Assembly (NCBI GenBank): GCA_944385125.1
Contig: CALWVZ010000008.1
Location: forward strand, 1 to 53,530
Length of the DNA stretch: 53,530 nt
Direction of reading: 5' to 3'
Source: an uncultured Oscillospiraceae bacterium
GTDB lineage: Bacteria; Bacillota; Clostridia; Oscillospirales; Oscillospiraceae
Under the pieces are notes generated by a model. The model was not told the DNA's origin. It saw only the letters and a program-made list of their open reading frames with translations, and made no database searches. Position 1 is the stretch's first letter; every line of letters starts with the position of its first letter. Below are positions 1 to 9,490 of the stretch, piece after piece. The translations under genes were made by a program, and so were the position numbers.

Positions 1-61
1 ACAACTTTCCTATGAGGCCTCTTGGCTGGCGCTCTCCCTTAGAGTTCACTGTCCAATATGT

Positions 62-93
62 TTGACAATCCTACAGGAGGCAAATGCTATAAT
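62..93 (+). promoter_or_regulatory. Candidate promoter of the LOG-family gene
   Basis: An extended -10 (TGC followed by TATAAT at 88-93) lies about 50 bp before the start codon. A TTGACA sits at 62-67, but the 20-bp spacer is longer than the usual 17, so the extended -10 probably carries the activity. Confidence 0.5.
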
Positions 94-141
94 TCATTTT
101 GTATCAAATCAATTTAATGCTGCAACAGAGGAGAGCAACTG

Positions 142-723
142 ATGAATATTTGTGTTTTTGGAGCCTCCAGCAACAGGCTGGACAGCGTTTACTTTGAACA
201 GGCCAGGGGTCTTGGACTGGCCATAGCAAAGGCGGGACACGGCTTGGTCTTCGGCGGCGGAGCCAGCGGACTGATGGGAGCCTGCGCTGAAGGGGCCAGA
301 GAGGCCGGAGGAGACATTATTGGTATCGCACCCTGCTTTTTTGACCAGCCCGGAATACTTTTGAAGGATTACGGACAGCTTATATTTACTGAGACCATGT
401 CTGAACGCAAGGCCCTTATGGAGGAAAAGGCGGAGGCTTTCATCGCTTTGCCGGGAGGCATAGGCACCTATGAGGAATTTTTTGAGGTCCTCACCCTGAA
501 GCAGCTGGGACGGCACTCAAAGCCCATGGCTCTGTTGGATACCCAGGGCTATTTCCGGCCCATGGTGGAGATGCTGGAAAAAACGGCAGATTCCGGCTTC
601 ATGAGCCGAAGCTGCCTGGAGCTGTTCTCCCTGTGCTCAAGCCCGGAAGAGGCTGTGGAGCACTGCGCCAGAGGGGAGGAGGAGCCTGTAAACGTCCGCC
701 ATCTGGAGGATTACTGCCGCTGA
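142..723 (+). CDS. LOG family protein (TIGR00730-type Rossmann fold)
   Basis: 193 aa. The family (LOG, once called lysine decarboxylase) includes phosphoribohydrolases that release a base from nucleoside 5'-monophosphates, as in cytokinin activation; the bacterial substrate is usually unknown. Two hallmarks are visible: a glycine-rich nucleotide loop GGGASGLMG near residue 40 and the signature PGGIGTYEEFFE near residues 105-116, whose Arg/Glu residues form the active site in the family. Length is typical. The start follows GAGGAGAG at a good distance. It stands alone with its own promoter, ahead of recJ. Cytosolic. The family call is firm; the actual substrate is not. Confidence 0.88.
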   Translation: MNICVFGASSNRLDSVYFEQARGLGLAIAKAGHGLVFGGGASGLMGACAEGAREAGGDIIGIAPCFFDQPGILLKDYGQLIFTETMSERKALMEEKAEAFIALPGGIGTYEEFFEVLTLKQLGRHSKPMALLDTQGYFRPMVEMLEKTADSGFMSRSCLELFSLCSSPEEAVEHCARGEEEPVNVRHLEDYCR

Positions 724-788
724 AAAAACGCAGGCGCCCAAACCGATCAGGCTTTTTTCCCAACATCTATCTTTTTTATCCGACGCTA

Positions 789-817
789 TTGAATTAGCTG
801 CGCTTTTCTGATAAAAT
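789..817 (+). promoter_or_regulatory. Promoter of the recJ-rel-dtd operon
   Basis: TTGAAT at 789-794, a 17-bp spacer and TAAAAT at 812-817 give a good sigma-A match. Transcription would start near 824, about 30 nt before recJ. Confidence 0.6.
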
Positions 818-854
818 CAATCATTAAAATAAATTTTAGAGATGTAGAAAGCGT

Positions 855-2870
855 ATGAAAAAAGATAAGGATTGGGAGATACCCCTTGACCGGCCGGAAC
901 CCACACCGGAGCTGAGGCAGGCAGGCTTCAGCCCCCTGCTCACGGCGGTACTGGCCCTGCGGGGAGTGAAGACACGCAGCCAGGCTATGGAGCTCATCTA
1001 CGGCGGAGAGGAGTGCCTCCATGAACCTATGCTCATGCTGGGCATGGACAAGGCCAAAGAGCGCATCCTCCGGGCCGTTGAGGCAGGGGAGACTGTGGCT
1101 GTCTACGGCGATTACGATGTGGACGGGATAACCTCCACCTGCCTGGTCACAGATTACCTGCGCTCCAAGGGCCTTAACTGCATACCCTATATACCCGACC
1201 GCAACGAGGAGGGCTACGGCCTCAACTGCGCCGCTCTGGACCTGCTGAAGGCCCAGGGAGTCAGCCTGATCATCACCGTGGACTGCGGTATCACTGCGGC
1301 GGAAGAGTCCGACTACGCCCGGGAACTGGGCATTGATATGGTGATCACCGACCATCACGAGTGCAGGATGGAGGCGCTGCCGAAAGCCGCTGCCGTCATC
1401 GACTGCAAGCAGGAGGGGGACGGTTATCCCAATAAGAATCTGGCAGGTGTGGGAGTTGCGCTGAAACTGGTCTGCGCCTGCGAGGGGGACAGCCGGGCGG
1501 TGCTGGACAGCTACGCCGACCTGGTGGCCATTGGTACGATTGCGGATGTAATGCCCTTGGTGGAAGAAAACCGCTATCTGGTGAAGTATGGCCTGAAAAA
1601 GCTGGAGACCGCTCCCCGGCCCGGTATCGCTGCCATGCTGAAAGAGTCATCCATCGACCCGAGAAAGCTCAACGCCTCCAACGTGGGCTACAGCCTGGCG
1701 CCCCGCCTGAACGCCGCCGGACGGCTGGGGAATGCGGCTATGGCCGCCAGACTCCTGATGAGCCGGGACCAGACTGCCGCTTCGGAATTGGCGGCGGAGC
1801 TATGCGAGCTGAACCGACGCAGACAGAGCATAGAGACGGAGATATGGCAGGAGGCTAATCAGCTCCTTGCAGGCAAGGCCCCGGACAGCCCCATCGTCCT
1901 GGCCAGCGATAACTGGCACCAGGGGGTCATAGGCATTGCCGCTTCCCGTCTGGCGGAGCAATATTCCCTGCCGGCGATAATGATCTGTCTTAACGGAGAC
2001 CTGGGCAAAGGCTCCTGCCGCAGCTACGGCGGCTTCAATCTCTTTGACGCTCTCAGCGCCTGCTCGGAGCATCTGCTGGGCTTCGGAGGACATGCTTTGG
2101 CGGCGGGGCTCAATATTCGAAAGGAAAAGCTGAATGACTTCAGAGAGGCCCTGGCGGAGTATTACCGCAAAAACAAGCCGGAAGCTACGCCGGAGGTGCA
2201 GTGCGACCTGCTGATAACCGACCCGGAGCTGCTGAGCGTAGAGAACGTGAAGAGCCTGGACCTGCTGGAGCCCTACGGCAACGCTAACCCCAAGCCCCTG
2301 ATGTGCATCAGCTCGGCCAGGCTGGAGAGCGCTTCCCAGGTGGGCGGCGGTCGCCATTTGCGTTTTCGCATCCGCTTCGGCACAAAACATATAGACGGAA
2401 TTTTCTTCTCCCACCGGCTGGATGAGCTGGGGATCCATGAAGGAGAGCTGGTGGACCTGGCTTTCAGGCCCCAGATAAACGAATACAGGGGCAATGTGTC
2501 CGTGCAGCTGGTGGCATCGGCCATGCGCCGCCACGACCCCAAAGCCCTTTGCGAGGCGATCCTGTCCAAAAATGAAGGGGCCCTGTGGGCTGCATCCCGC
2601 TACTGCCCGGAACGCCCGGACTTCGTACGCCTCTGGCGTTCCATGGATAAGGGCTACACTGTGGCGCGGGATACGGTGCATGTTATTGGCCAATGCCTGG
2701 CGGGTATGGAGCCGGAGCGCTTTTGCCTTTGTCTCATGGCCCTGCTGGAGACAGGACTGCTGAAAAGCCCGGACGGGGCCATCTTTTCCGCCGCCCCCGC
2801 CGATATCCCGGGAAAGGCGGACCTGGAGGGTACAAAACTTTTGAGGACGCTTCACAGCTATTTGGCTTGA
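855..2870 (+). CDS. recJ: Single-stranded-DNA-specific exonuclease RecJ
   Basis: 671 aa, DHH-family 5'-3' exonuclease acting in recombination and mismatch/base-excision repair in the cytosol. The DHH phosphoesterase core is clear: motif I YGDYDVDGITS (residues 84-94), motif III with DHH at 166-168, and the DHHA1 region with GFGGHALAAG near residue 415. An OB-fold-like region follows, then about 130 C-terminal residues beyond the classical core, as in many Firmicutes RecJ. The ribosome site is weak (GAAAGCG). It heads a tight operon: rel starts 11 nt after its stop. Confidence 0.95.
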   Translation: MKKDKDWEIPLDRPEPTPELRQAGFSPLLTAVLALRGVKTRSQAMELIYGGEECLHEPMLMLGMDKAKERILRAVEAGETVAVYGDYDVDGITSTCLVTDYLRSKGLNCIPYIPDRNEEGYGLNCAALDLLKAQGVSLIITVDCGITAAEESDYARELGIDMVITDHHECRMEALPKAAAVIDCKQEGDGYPNKNLAGVGVALKLVCACEGDSRAVLDSYADLVAIGTIADVMPLVEENRYLVKYGLKKLETAPRPGIAAMLKESSIDPRKLNASNVGYSLAPRLNAAGRLGNAAMAARLLMSRDQTAASELAAELCELNRRRQSIETEIWQEANQLLAGKAPDSPIVLASDNWHQGVIGIAASRLAEQYSLPAIMICLNGDLGKGSCRSYGGFNLFDALSACSEHLLGFGGHALAAGLNIRKEKLNDFREALAEYYRKNKPEATPEVQCDLLITDPELLSVENVKSLDLLEPYGNANPKPLMCISSARLESASQVGGGRHLRFRIRFGTKHIDGIFFSHRLDELGIHEGELVDLAFRPQINEYRGNVSVQLVASAMRRHDPKALCEAILSKNEGALWAASRYCPERPDFVRLWRSMDKGYTVARDTVHVIGQCLAGMEPERFCLCLMALLETGLLKSPDGAIFSAAPADIPGKADLEGTKLLRTLHSYLA

Positions 2871-2881
2871 GAGGGACAGAT

Positions 2882-5119
2882 ATGGATAAGCAGGTAGAAA
2901 AAAAGAATACCGTGCTGGACCCGGATGAGATGTTCCGGGAGCTGATAAAAAAGATAGGCGAAAACTGCCCCGGGATGAATCTGCAACGGATCAGGGATGC
3001 CTATGAGACGGCCAAGAGCGCCCATGACGGCCAGCTGAGGAAGGACGGCTCGCCCTATGTGACCCACTGCGTGGCCGCAGCGGACATCACTGTGGACATG
3101 GGTATGGATGAGGACTCGGTAGTCTCGGCCCTGCTCCACGACGTCATTGAGGATACCAATCTCACCCATGCAGATATTGCCAGGCAGTTCGGCCCGGCAG
3201 TGGCAGACATCGTGGAGGGAGTAACAAAGCTGACCCGGGTGCAGTACACCAGCAAGGAAGACGAGCAGATGGAAAATCTGCGGAAGATGCTCATGGCTAT
3301 GTCCAAGGACATCCGGGTTATCCTGATCAAAATTGCAGACCGGCTGCACAATATGCGCACCATGGCCTATCAGTCCCCTGAAAAGCAGCGCTCCAAATCT
3401 CTGGAGACTATGGAGATATATGCGCCTATTGCCCACCGCCTGGGTATGCAGAGAGCTAAATGGGAGCTGGAGGACCTGTCTCTCCAGTACCTGGACCCGG
3501 CAGGTTACAACGAGATCACATCTTCCCTTGAAAAGAAGATGGACGAGCTGGAACGCTTTATGGACAGCGTTAAGGAGAAGATACAGGCAAGACTGGACGC
3601 CGAGGGCGTCAAGTCCACCATCTTCTGCAGAATAAAGCATGTGTACAGCATCTACCGCAAAATGTACGCCCAGAAGCTGGACATAAACGGAATATTTGAC
3701 CTCTGCGCCTTCCGGGTCATCGTGGACAATATCCCGGACTGCTACAATGTGCTGGGTATTATCCACGACATGTTCAACCCGGTGCCCGGACGTTTCAAGG
3801 ATTATATATCCACACCCAAACCCAATATGTACCAAAGCGTACACACCACCGTCATTGGCAGCGAGGGCATACCTTTCGAGGTGCAGATACGCACCTGGGA
3901 GATGCACTACACCGCAGAATACGGTGTTGCCGCCCACTGGAAATACAAAATGGGCAGCGGTGTCTCCGCCGTCAGGGAGGGGGACGAGGACAAGTTCGCC
4001 TGGGTGCGCAGGCTGCTGGAGAACCAGCAGGAATCCGACGCTCAGGACTTCCTCCACAATCTGAAAATAGACATGTTCGCCGACGAGGTATTCGTCTTCT
4101 CCCCCAAGGGGGACGTGATAAACCTGCCCGCCGGGGCAACGCCTATAGACTTCGCCTACAATATCCACTCCGACGTGGGCAACAGTATGGTGGGGGCAAA
4201 GGTGAACGGACGTATCGTCACCTACGACCATGTGCTGCAAAACGGGGATATTGTGGAGATACGCACCTCCAAAAATGCCCCGGGCCCCAGCAGGGACTGG
4301 CTGAACTTTGCCAAGAGCGGTTCCGCCCGCACCAAGATAAAGCAGTGGTTCAAGAAGGAGCGGCGGGAGGAGAACGTCATCCGGGGAAGGGAAATGCTGG
4401 AGTCGGAGCTCAAGCACAACGGACTCACTCTGGACGATGCCCAGGACCCGGAGACTATTGCCCCTATACTCAAACGACTGTCCTTCAGCGCTGTGGAGGA
4501 CGTTTACGCCGCTATAGGCTACGGCGGCATCACTGCCACAAGAGTCGCCAATCGGATACGGGACGAGCTGCGCACCAAGCCCGACAGGAAAACTGCCCTG
4601 GACAAAATGTCCGAGGCCGCCGAGCGCAGGGAGATAAACGCAAAGAAAACAGGCAAGCCCGTCCACGGCATCCTTGTCGAGGGACTGAGCAACTGCCTGG
4701 TGAAATTTTCCCGCTGCTGTACCCCTGTGCCCGGAGACGATATCATAGGCTTTATCACCAGGGGGCAGGGCGTGTCCATACACCGTCGGGATTGCAGCAA
4801 CTGCAAGCAGCTGATGAACCAGCCGGATAATCAGGGGCGTTGGGTGAATGTGTCCTGGGCGGACAGCATCACCGACAGCTATGTCACCACCGTCACCATT
4901 GCTTCCAAGGACCGCTCAGGCCTGGTCATGGATATCGCCACAGTGCTCAACGCCCTTAACGCCAAGGTCCGTTCCCTTACGGCCAGGGACACCGGCTCTG
5001 GCCTGGCCCTGACCACAGTTACCCTGGAGGTCAAGGGCAACGGAGAACTTAAATATATTATGGGCCGCCTTTCTTCCATACCGGGAGTAAGCAGCGTGGT
5101 GAGAAACGGCAACAGATAA
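2882..5119 (+). CDS. rel: Bifunctional (p)ppGpp synthetase/hydrolase Rel
   Basis: 745 aa, makes and degrades the stringent-response alarmone (p)ppGpp. Order of domains: HD hydrolase (H62, then the HD pair at 86-87 in LLHDVIEDT), RelA/SpoT synthetase (YISTPKPNMYQSVH and EVQIRTWEMHYTAEYG), TGS (VFVFSPKGDVINLPAG), a zinc-finger-like/helical stretch with paired cysteines (SRCCTPVPGDD and a later Cys-Cys), and a C-terminal ACT domain. Both catalytic halves keep their key residues, so it should be bifunctional, as expected for the single long RSH of a Firmicute. The reading frame is open back into recJ, but the ATG at 2882 sits after GAGAGGG and gives the family N-terminus, so I chose it. Confidence 0.95.
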   Translation: MDKQVEKKNTVLDPDEMFRELIKKIGENCPGMNLQRIRDAYETAKSAHDGQLRKDGSPYVTHCVAAADITVDMGMDEDSVVSALLHDVIEDTNLTHADIARQFGPAVADIVEGVTKLTRVQYTSKEDEQMENLRKMLMAMSKDIRVILIKIADRLHNMRTMAYQSPEKQRSKSLETMEIYAPIAHRLGMQRAKWELEDLSLQYLDPAGYNEITSSLEKKMDELERFMDSVKEKIQARLDAEGVKSTIFCRIKHVYSIYRKMYAQKLDINGIFDLCAFRVIVDNIPDCYNVLGIIHDMFNPVPGRFKDYISTPKPNMYQSVHTTVIGSEGIPFEVQIRTWEMHYTAEYGVAAHWKYKMGSGVSAVREGDEDKFAWVRRLLENQQESDAQDFLHNLKIDMFADEVFVFSPKGDVINLPAGATPIDFAYNIHSDVGNSMVGAKVNGRIVTYDHVLQNGDIVEIRTSKNAPGPSRDWLNFAKSGSARTKIKQWFKKERREENVIRGREMLESELKHNGLTLDDAQDPETIAPILKRLSFSAVEDVYAAIGYGGITATRVANRIRDELRTKPDRKTALDKMSEAAERREINAKKTGKPVHGILVEGLSNCLVKFSRCCTPVPGDDIIGFITRGQGVSIHRRDCSNCKQLMNQPDNQGRWVNVSWADSITDSYVTTVTIASKDRSGLVMDIATVLNALNAKVRSLTARDTGSGLALTTVTLEVKGNGELKYIMGRLSSIPGVSSVVRNGNR

Positions 5120-5132
5120 AGGAGCGCATAAA

Positions 5133-5576
5133 ATGAGAGCAGTTGTTACCAGAGTTAAATCCGCCTCGGTGGAAATCGACGGACAGATACACGGCAGCAT
5201 AGAAAAGGGCTTTCTGGTGCTGCTGGGAGTACACCAGGAGGACGGCACGGCCCAGGCTGAGAAGATCGCCGATAAGATATGCGGCCTGAGAGTTTTTGAG
5301 GATGAAAACGGAAAGATGAACCTGAACCCGGCAGATGCCGGGGCGGAGCTGCTGATAATCAGCCAATTCACACTTTTTGCCGACTGCAAGTCCCGCCGCC
5401 CGGGCTTTTCCAAGGCGGCCCGTCCTGAGACTGCAATACCCCTGTATGAGCTGGTCATCAAACTATGCCGGGAGCGGGGCTTCAAGGTGGAGACGGGGGT
5501 ATTTGCCGCAGAGATGCAGGTGGCCTCGGTGAACGACGGCCCCGTGACCATAATATTGGACACCAATGAACTGTGA
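5133..5576 (+). CDS. dtd: D-aminoacyl-tRNA deacylase Dtd
   Basis: 147 aa, hydrolyses D-aminoacyl-tRNA (and Gly-tRNA-Ala) to proofread translation; cytosolic homodimer. The two DTD motifs are present: SQFTLFADC (about residues 77-85) and the C-terminal GPVT in NDGPVTIIL, which form the chirality pocket across the dimer. Full family length. It begins 13 nt after rel, a neighbourhood very common in Firmicutes, and is followed 15 nt later by the MBL hydrolase gene. Confidence 0.96.
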   Translation: MRAVVTRVKSASVEIDGQIHGSIEKGFLVLLGVHQEDGTAQAEKIADKICGLRVFEDENGKMNLNPADAGAELLIISQFTLFADCKSRRPGFSKAARPETAIPLYELVIKLCRERGFKVETGVFAAEMQVASVNDGPVTIILDTNEL

Positions 5577-5591
5577 ACAGGAGGAAACGAA

Positions 5592-6203
5592 ATGCTCATA
5601 AAGACCCTTCCAGTGGGGCACCTGGAGACCAACTGCTATGTGGTCACCGATGAACAGACCCTGAACTGCGCAGTGATAGATCCCGGCGAGGAATCCAACA
5701 CGATTTTGGATTATATCGAATCAAACCACCTTAAATGCAAGATGATCATGCTCACCCACGGCCACTACGACCATGTGGGAGCTGTGAACGCCGTGGCGGA
5801 AGAGACCGGGGCCAAGGTATATATGAACAAGAGAGATGACGCCCGCTATGCCCCCGGAGGTATTCTGCGTTTCCAGCTGCCGGAGGGGGGCATATACTAC
5901 GACCAGGGAGATGTGGTGGAGCTGGATTCCCTGCGCTTTGAGATCTTTGCCACTCCCGGTCACACTCCCGGGGGAGTGAGCATCCGCTGCCAGAACGCCC
6001 TCTTTACCGGGGATACCCTCTTCAAGGGCAGCTGCGGACGCACGGATTTCCCCGGAGGGGATATGGACGAGGAGCTCAGGTCTCTGAAAAAGCTGTGCCT
6101 GCTGGAGGGAGACTATGAAGTATACCCCGGACATATGGACCCCAGCACCCTGGAGAGGGAGCGCCAGTTCAACTACTACTGCCGCAGGGCCATGGATATG
6201 TGA
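5592..6203 (+). CDS. MBL-fold metallo-hydrolase (glyoxalase II-like)
   Basis: 203 aa. Metallo-beta-lactamase fold with the binuclear metal motif THGHYDHVG (HxHxDH, about residues 54-60), a further metal histidine in TPGHTPGG, the aspartate in FTGDTLF and a C-terminal histidine in YPGHMD. It belongs to the GloB/YqgX-like group of small hydrolases; many act on thioesters such as S-lactoylglutathione analogues, but the substrate cannot be read from sequence. GGAGG lies just before the ATG. Last gene of the recJ operon. Confidence 0.9.
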   Translation: MLIKTLPVGHLETNCYVVTDEQTLNCAVIDPGEESNTILDYIESNHLKCKMIMLTHGHYDHVGAVNAVAEETGAKVYMNKRDDARYAPGGILRFQLPEGGIYYDQGDVVELDSLRFEIFATPGHTPGGVSIRCQNALFTGDTLFKGSCGRTDFPGGDMDEELRSLKKLCLLEGDYEVYPGHMDPSTLERERQFNYYCRRAMDM

Positions 6204-6241
6204 AGCCCTTCGATTAGACAGGAACTTTCTGTATAGTGAAA

Positions 6242-6284
6242 CAGTCAATAAGGATGCCCGGTGTTCGGGTATCCTTATTGACTG
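6242..6284. terminator. Long inverted repeat, probable bidirectional terminator
   Basis: Two 19-nt arms (6242-6260 and 6266-6284) with one G-T wobble and a 5-nt loop lie between the convergent MBL and Dus genes. No strong T-run follows on either strand. The Dus stop codon (6275-6277) is inside the right arm. Confidence 0.6.
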
Positions 6285-7249
6285 AAATAACAAGTGGGAG
6301 AAAATTTCCCACTGTGAAAAAGGGCGGAAGCGGCGAAGCTATAATCTTGCAGAGTCTGGGATCTGAGCAGGGCTTTTGTCTCCCGGCGGCTGTCGGGAAA
6401 CTTGCAGAGCATGTAGAACCACAGCTCTTTTAGCCGGGCCATGGCTGACCGGCCGTCGTAGCCTGCCTCCAGATAAGCAGAGAGCAGGGCTCCATGAAAA
6501 TTCTCCAGTTCCGGGACGCTCAGGGCAGGACCGCCGTTCAAAGCCCTGGGGAGAGCCGGGTCCGCCACGGCGCCCCGGCCAAGCATGAGCCCGGCAAGCC
6601 TGTCTCCGGCCATGTCCCATAGTGTTGCGCAGTCGGGAGAAAAGAGGTCTCCATTATACCACAGCGGCCAGGGGCAGCTGTCCAGGCAGGAGAGAAAACC
6701 CTGGATATCTACAGGGCTCCTATACATGCCGGAGCGGGCCCGGGCGTGGATTATCAGCCGCTTCAGGGGATATTTTTTATAGATCTCAAGGATGCGGGGA
6801 AACTCCTCCGTACTTTCCAGCCCCATGCGGGTCTTTATTGATACCGCCAGGGGAGAGCGGCTGAATATTTCATTGAGGCAGCGATCCAGCCCCTCCAGGT
6901 CCAGCAGCATCCCGGAGCCTTTGTGCTTTGCCACCACCGTGGAGGAGGGGCAGCCAATGTTCAGATTCACCTCGCCGTAGCCCATGGCCGCCAGCTCTCC
7001 GGCTACGTGGACAAAGGGCTCCGACCGATTCACCAGCAGCTGGGGGATGAGAGTGATATCCCGGTTGTTTTCCGGCAATATATCCCTGAGGGCTGAGCTT
7101 TTAAAGCTGCCGCTGCCGTCCGGGGCGATGAAAGGGGCAAAATACTCCTCCACACCGCCGAAAAAGCGGGCGTGGAGACGCCGGTATATGTATGTGCTTA
7201 TCCCTTCCATGGGGGCAAAAATCAGTTTCACGCTGCGGCCTCCATACAT
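6275..7249 (-). CDS. tRNA-dihydrouridine synthase
   Basis: 324 aa, FMN-dependent reduction of uridine in the tRNA D-loop. Visible: the N-terminal FMN strand (LIFAPMEGI), the catalytic cysteine in NIGCPSSTV, the KTRMG motif, a conserved histidine in LIIHAR and the phosphate-binding end (YNGDL, MLGRGAVADP). It looks closest to the short Dus proteins of Firmicutes. A start at the GTG coding VKLIFAP, six residues in, is possible. Convergent with the preceding operon. Confidence 0.9.
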   Translation of the reverse strand: MYGGRSVKLIFAPMEGISTYIYRRLHARFFGGVEEYFAPFIAPDGSGSFKSSALRDILPENNRDITLIPQLLVNRSEPFVHVAGELAAMGYGEVNLNIGCPSSTVVAKHKGSGMLLDLEGLDRCLNEIFSRSPLAVSIKTRMGLESTEEFPRILEIYKKYPLKRLIIHARARSGMYRSPVDIQGFLSCLDSCPWPLWYNGDLFSPDCATLWDMAGDRLAGLMLGRGAVADPALPRALNGGPALSVPELENFHGALLSAYLEAGYDGRSAMARLKELWFYMLCKFPDSRRETKALLRSQTLQDYSFAASALFHSGKFSPTCYFSQ

Positions 7250-7335
7250 CTTATATCTCTTTAAAACTATACATGAATTTAACGGGAAATTAAAGGGAAA
7301 ATTTTTAGGATATACATGATTTTTTAATAAATCGT

Positions 7336-7368
7336 TGATATAATATCAAGACAGTATGTAGATTGGGA
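7336..7368 (+). promoter_or_regulatory. Extended -10 promoter and strong RBS for the repeat-containing membrane protein
   Basis: TGA followed by TATAAT at 7339-7344, with no clear -35. A GGGAGG ribosome site near 7363-7368 selects the GTG at 7379. Confidence 0.5.
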
Positions 7369-7378
7369 GGAATGGAAT

Positions 7379-9439
7379 GTGAAGCACCCGGCTCTTGCCA
7401 GAGTATTTGCCATAGTGCTTGCGCTGCTCGGCAGCTTTATGCTCATAAATGGCGCTCTTGGTTTCGGTAAGGCCGACGGAACGCTGCAGGAAAGCCTTGA
7501 ATATTGCCAGCGTATTGAGGATAAGCTTGAGGAATATGAGGAACTGGACGCCAAGCTGGAAAACTCCATAAGCTATGACGAAGCCTTTGAAGAGCTGGAG
7601 CGCCTTCAGGATGAACACGACGAGGACGCTGCCCAGCACCGCACTGACCTTGCCACCCACACCGCTACCATGGGGGGCTACACCATGGGAGTGGACATGA
7701 TAATGGACGGAAAGGCGCAGTTGGAGCAGGCCAAGGAGGAGCTGGAGAGCGGCAAGCAGCAGCTAGCGGAGCAGGAAGCCCTTTTAAAGCAGTCCTCCGA
7801 GCAATTTGAAACAATGAAAAAAGCGCTCACACAGGCGATCGACCAGTTGGACGCTCTCACACCTGCCCTGGAGAATGGAGCGGCCAGCGTCTCAAAATAT
7901 GCTGCTGCCTTGGATGCTTTTATCAATTCTTCTGAACAGCCCGGCGGCGAAGAGGGCGGAGACCAGACCGGCGGCGGAGATCAGACCGGCGGCGGAGACC
8001 AGACCGGCGGCGAAGAGGGCGGAGGCCAGACCGGCGGCGGAGACCAGACCGGCGGCGGAGACCAGACCGGCGGCGGAGACCAGACCGGCGGCGGAGACCA
8101 GACCGGCGGCGGAGGCCAGACCGGCGGCGGAGACCAGACCGGCGGCGGAGACCAGACCGGCGGCGGAGACCAGACCGGCGGCGGAGACCAGACCGGCGGC
8201 GGAGGCCAGACCGGCGGCGGAGACCAGACCGACGGCGGCAGCACCGGCGGCGGGACCGGCGATGTAGACCAGACCGACGGCGGCAGCACCGGCGGGACCG
8301 GCGATGTAGACGGTATATCAGGAGAGAATCAGATTGAGCCGCCAGCCAAAGATACGACTTTGGTGGCCAGCGGCCTGAGTTATGAAGCCCCTGCCAGGGG
8401 GCTTGTGGCAACAGTCCTCAGTGGGATAAGCCCTCCGGAGGGAGGTAACCAGGACCAGGACCCGGAACCGGAACCTGAACCTGATGAGAGCTATAAAAAG
8501 CTTATAGATGAAATTAATTTAACCCTTTCAGATAATTTTCTCATCTCAAATGTAAACTTTTACAATGGTATTGTGTCGGTACTATCCCAGAGCAGTCCTG
8601 AGGTAGCCGGCATGCTGGGCGGCGCAATAACGATTCCCACATCCTTTGGATATGAGTCAGACCCGGCTGACGTAAAGGCTCAGCTGAACGATTTGGCGGC
8701 CCAGCTGACGGCGGCTGCGTCAGGGCCTGGGGCGCTGCAGAGTGCCTTGGATAACACGGCGGCTCAGCTGGCAAAAGGCCAGCAGGCTCTGGAAACTGCA
8801 AGGTATCAGGTGAACTCCGGGGAGGAGGCCCTGAAGAAGGGTGAATTTGAGCTGCAGCACCAGCTGGAGCTGCTGTGGTACAACATGGGTCAGCTGGATG
8901 ATGAAGCCGAGGAACTGGAAGAAAACAAGGAAAAGCTGGATGCCGAGGCTGACAAGCTGGACAAAATGTTGGTCAGCGTCGATGAGCTGAAAGAGCTGGA
9001 GGACAGCCGCCGTTCCGCCCGCATTATCCTGATGCAGGAGGACGGGATCGAGGCTATGGTGAATGACGGCGGCGATTTGGGCGAGAGTACCAGAAGCTTT
9101 CTGGAGCAGCAGCGCAGCACCGCCCAGTACGACCACTGGATACTGTATGTCATAAATACCCTGGCCGTTATAGGCGGCGTGCTGGGTATCCTCTGCATTC
9201 CCGGCAGCTATGAGCTGCTGCGCAGCCGCCTGTTGCTTATTGCTCCGCCTCTGCTGTGCCTGCTGTGCGCAGCGGCGGCCTGGGGGCTCAACCTGTATCA
9301 GGGCCTGGGGCAGATGTATACCGCCCTCTTTGCCGGTATCGGCGCCATGCTGCACCTGCTTATAGTCGTCCCCAAAAATAAAACGCCTGTAGCAGCGGAG
9401 GGACCCTCCGCCGACGAGCAGGCCGCTTCGGCGGAATAA
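7379..9439 (+). CDS. Membrane-anchored coiled-coil protein with Gly/Asp-Gln-Thr repeat, function unknown
   Basis: 686 aa from a GTG start. One membrane segment near residues 6-25 is followed by a long acidic coiled coil (to about 185), a low-complexity repeat (189-284) made of [12 protein letters not shown] units, a second linker repeat rich in [11 protein letters not shown], another coiled coil (about 440-580), and three C-terminal membrane helices (about 595-670) ending in a basic tail. The shape suggests an elongated loop on one face of the membrane anchored at both ends, loosely like YhgE/Pip-type proteins, but I do not recognise the family. The repeat DNA is nearly identical between units and therefore young. 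It stands alone between a divergent and a convergent neighbour. Confidence 0.75.
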   Translation: MKHPALARVFAIVLALLGSFMLINGALGFGKADGTLQESLEYCQRIEDKLEEYEELDAKLENSISYDEAFEELERLQDEHDEDAAQHRTDLATHTATMGGYTMGVDMIMDGKAQLEQAKEELESGKQQLAEQEALLKQSSEQFETMKKALTQAIDQLDALTPALENGAASVSKYAAALDAFINSSEQPGGEEGGDQTGGGDQTGGGDQTGGEEGGGQTGGGDQTGGGDQTGGGDQTGGGDQTGGGGQTGGGDQTGGGDQTGGGDQTGGGDQTGGGGQTGGGDQTDGGSTGGGTGDVDQTDGGSTGGTGDVDGISGENQIEPPAKDTTLVASGLSYEAPARGLVATVLSGISPPEGGNQDQDPEPEPEPDESYKKLIDEINLTLSDNFLISNVNFYNGIVSVLSQSSPEVAGMLGGAITIPTSFGYESDPADVKAQLNDLAAQLTAAASGPGALQSALDNTAAQLAKGQQALETARYQVNSGEEALKKGEFELQHQLELLWYNMGQLDDEAEELEENKEKLDAEADKLDKMLVSVDELKELEDSRRSARIILMQEDGIEAMVNDGGDLGESTRSFLEQQRSTAQYDHWILYVINTLAVIGGVLGILCIPGSYELLRSRLLLIAPPLLCLLCAAAAWGLNLYQGLGQMYTALFAGIGAMLHLLIVVPKNKTPVAAEGPSADEQAASAE
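7943..8230 (+). repeat. In-frame 18-bp tandem repeat with a 90-bp higher-order unit
   Basis: The 288-bp tract is built on the unit ggcggcggagaccagacc (six residues, GGGDQT). Fifteen D/G-Q-T modules can be counted. Modules 5-9 and 10-14 share the same pattern (four GGGDQT then one GGGGQT), so a 90-bp block has been duplicated. Codon choice is the same in nearly every unit. A second degenerate repeat follows to about 8308. Confidence 0.95.
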
Positions 9440-9441
9440 GA

Positions 9442-9490
9442 GAATGACATGAAAAAGCCTCCCTTTCCGGGAGGCTTTTTCATGTCATTC
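9442..9490. terminator. Perfect bidirectional rho-independent terminator
   Basis: Two perfect 22-nt arms (9442-9463, 9469-9490) around TTTCC, with A- and T-runs inside the arms so that it works on both strands. It separates two convergent genes, and the stop codon of the minus-strand lipoprotein gene (9485) lies in the right arm. Confidence 0.92.

Noticed and set aside
2858-4783. 641-codon minus-strand frame opposite rel
   Set aside because: Shadow frame; the plus-strand protein has full Rel domain order.
7943-8230. Possible CRISPR array
   Set aside because: Direct repeats of 18 bp with no unique spacers, in frame within a gene.
7923-8411. Minus-strand frames rich in RRRSGL or PPVWSP repeats
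   Set aside because: Artefacts of reading the 18-bp tandem repeat on the other strand; no ribosome site.
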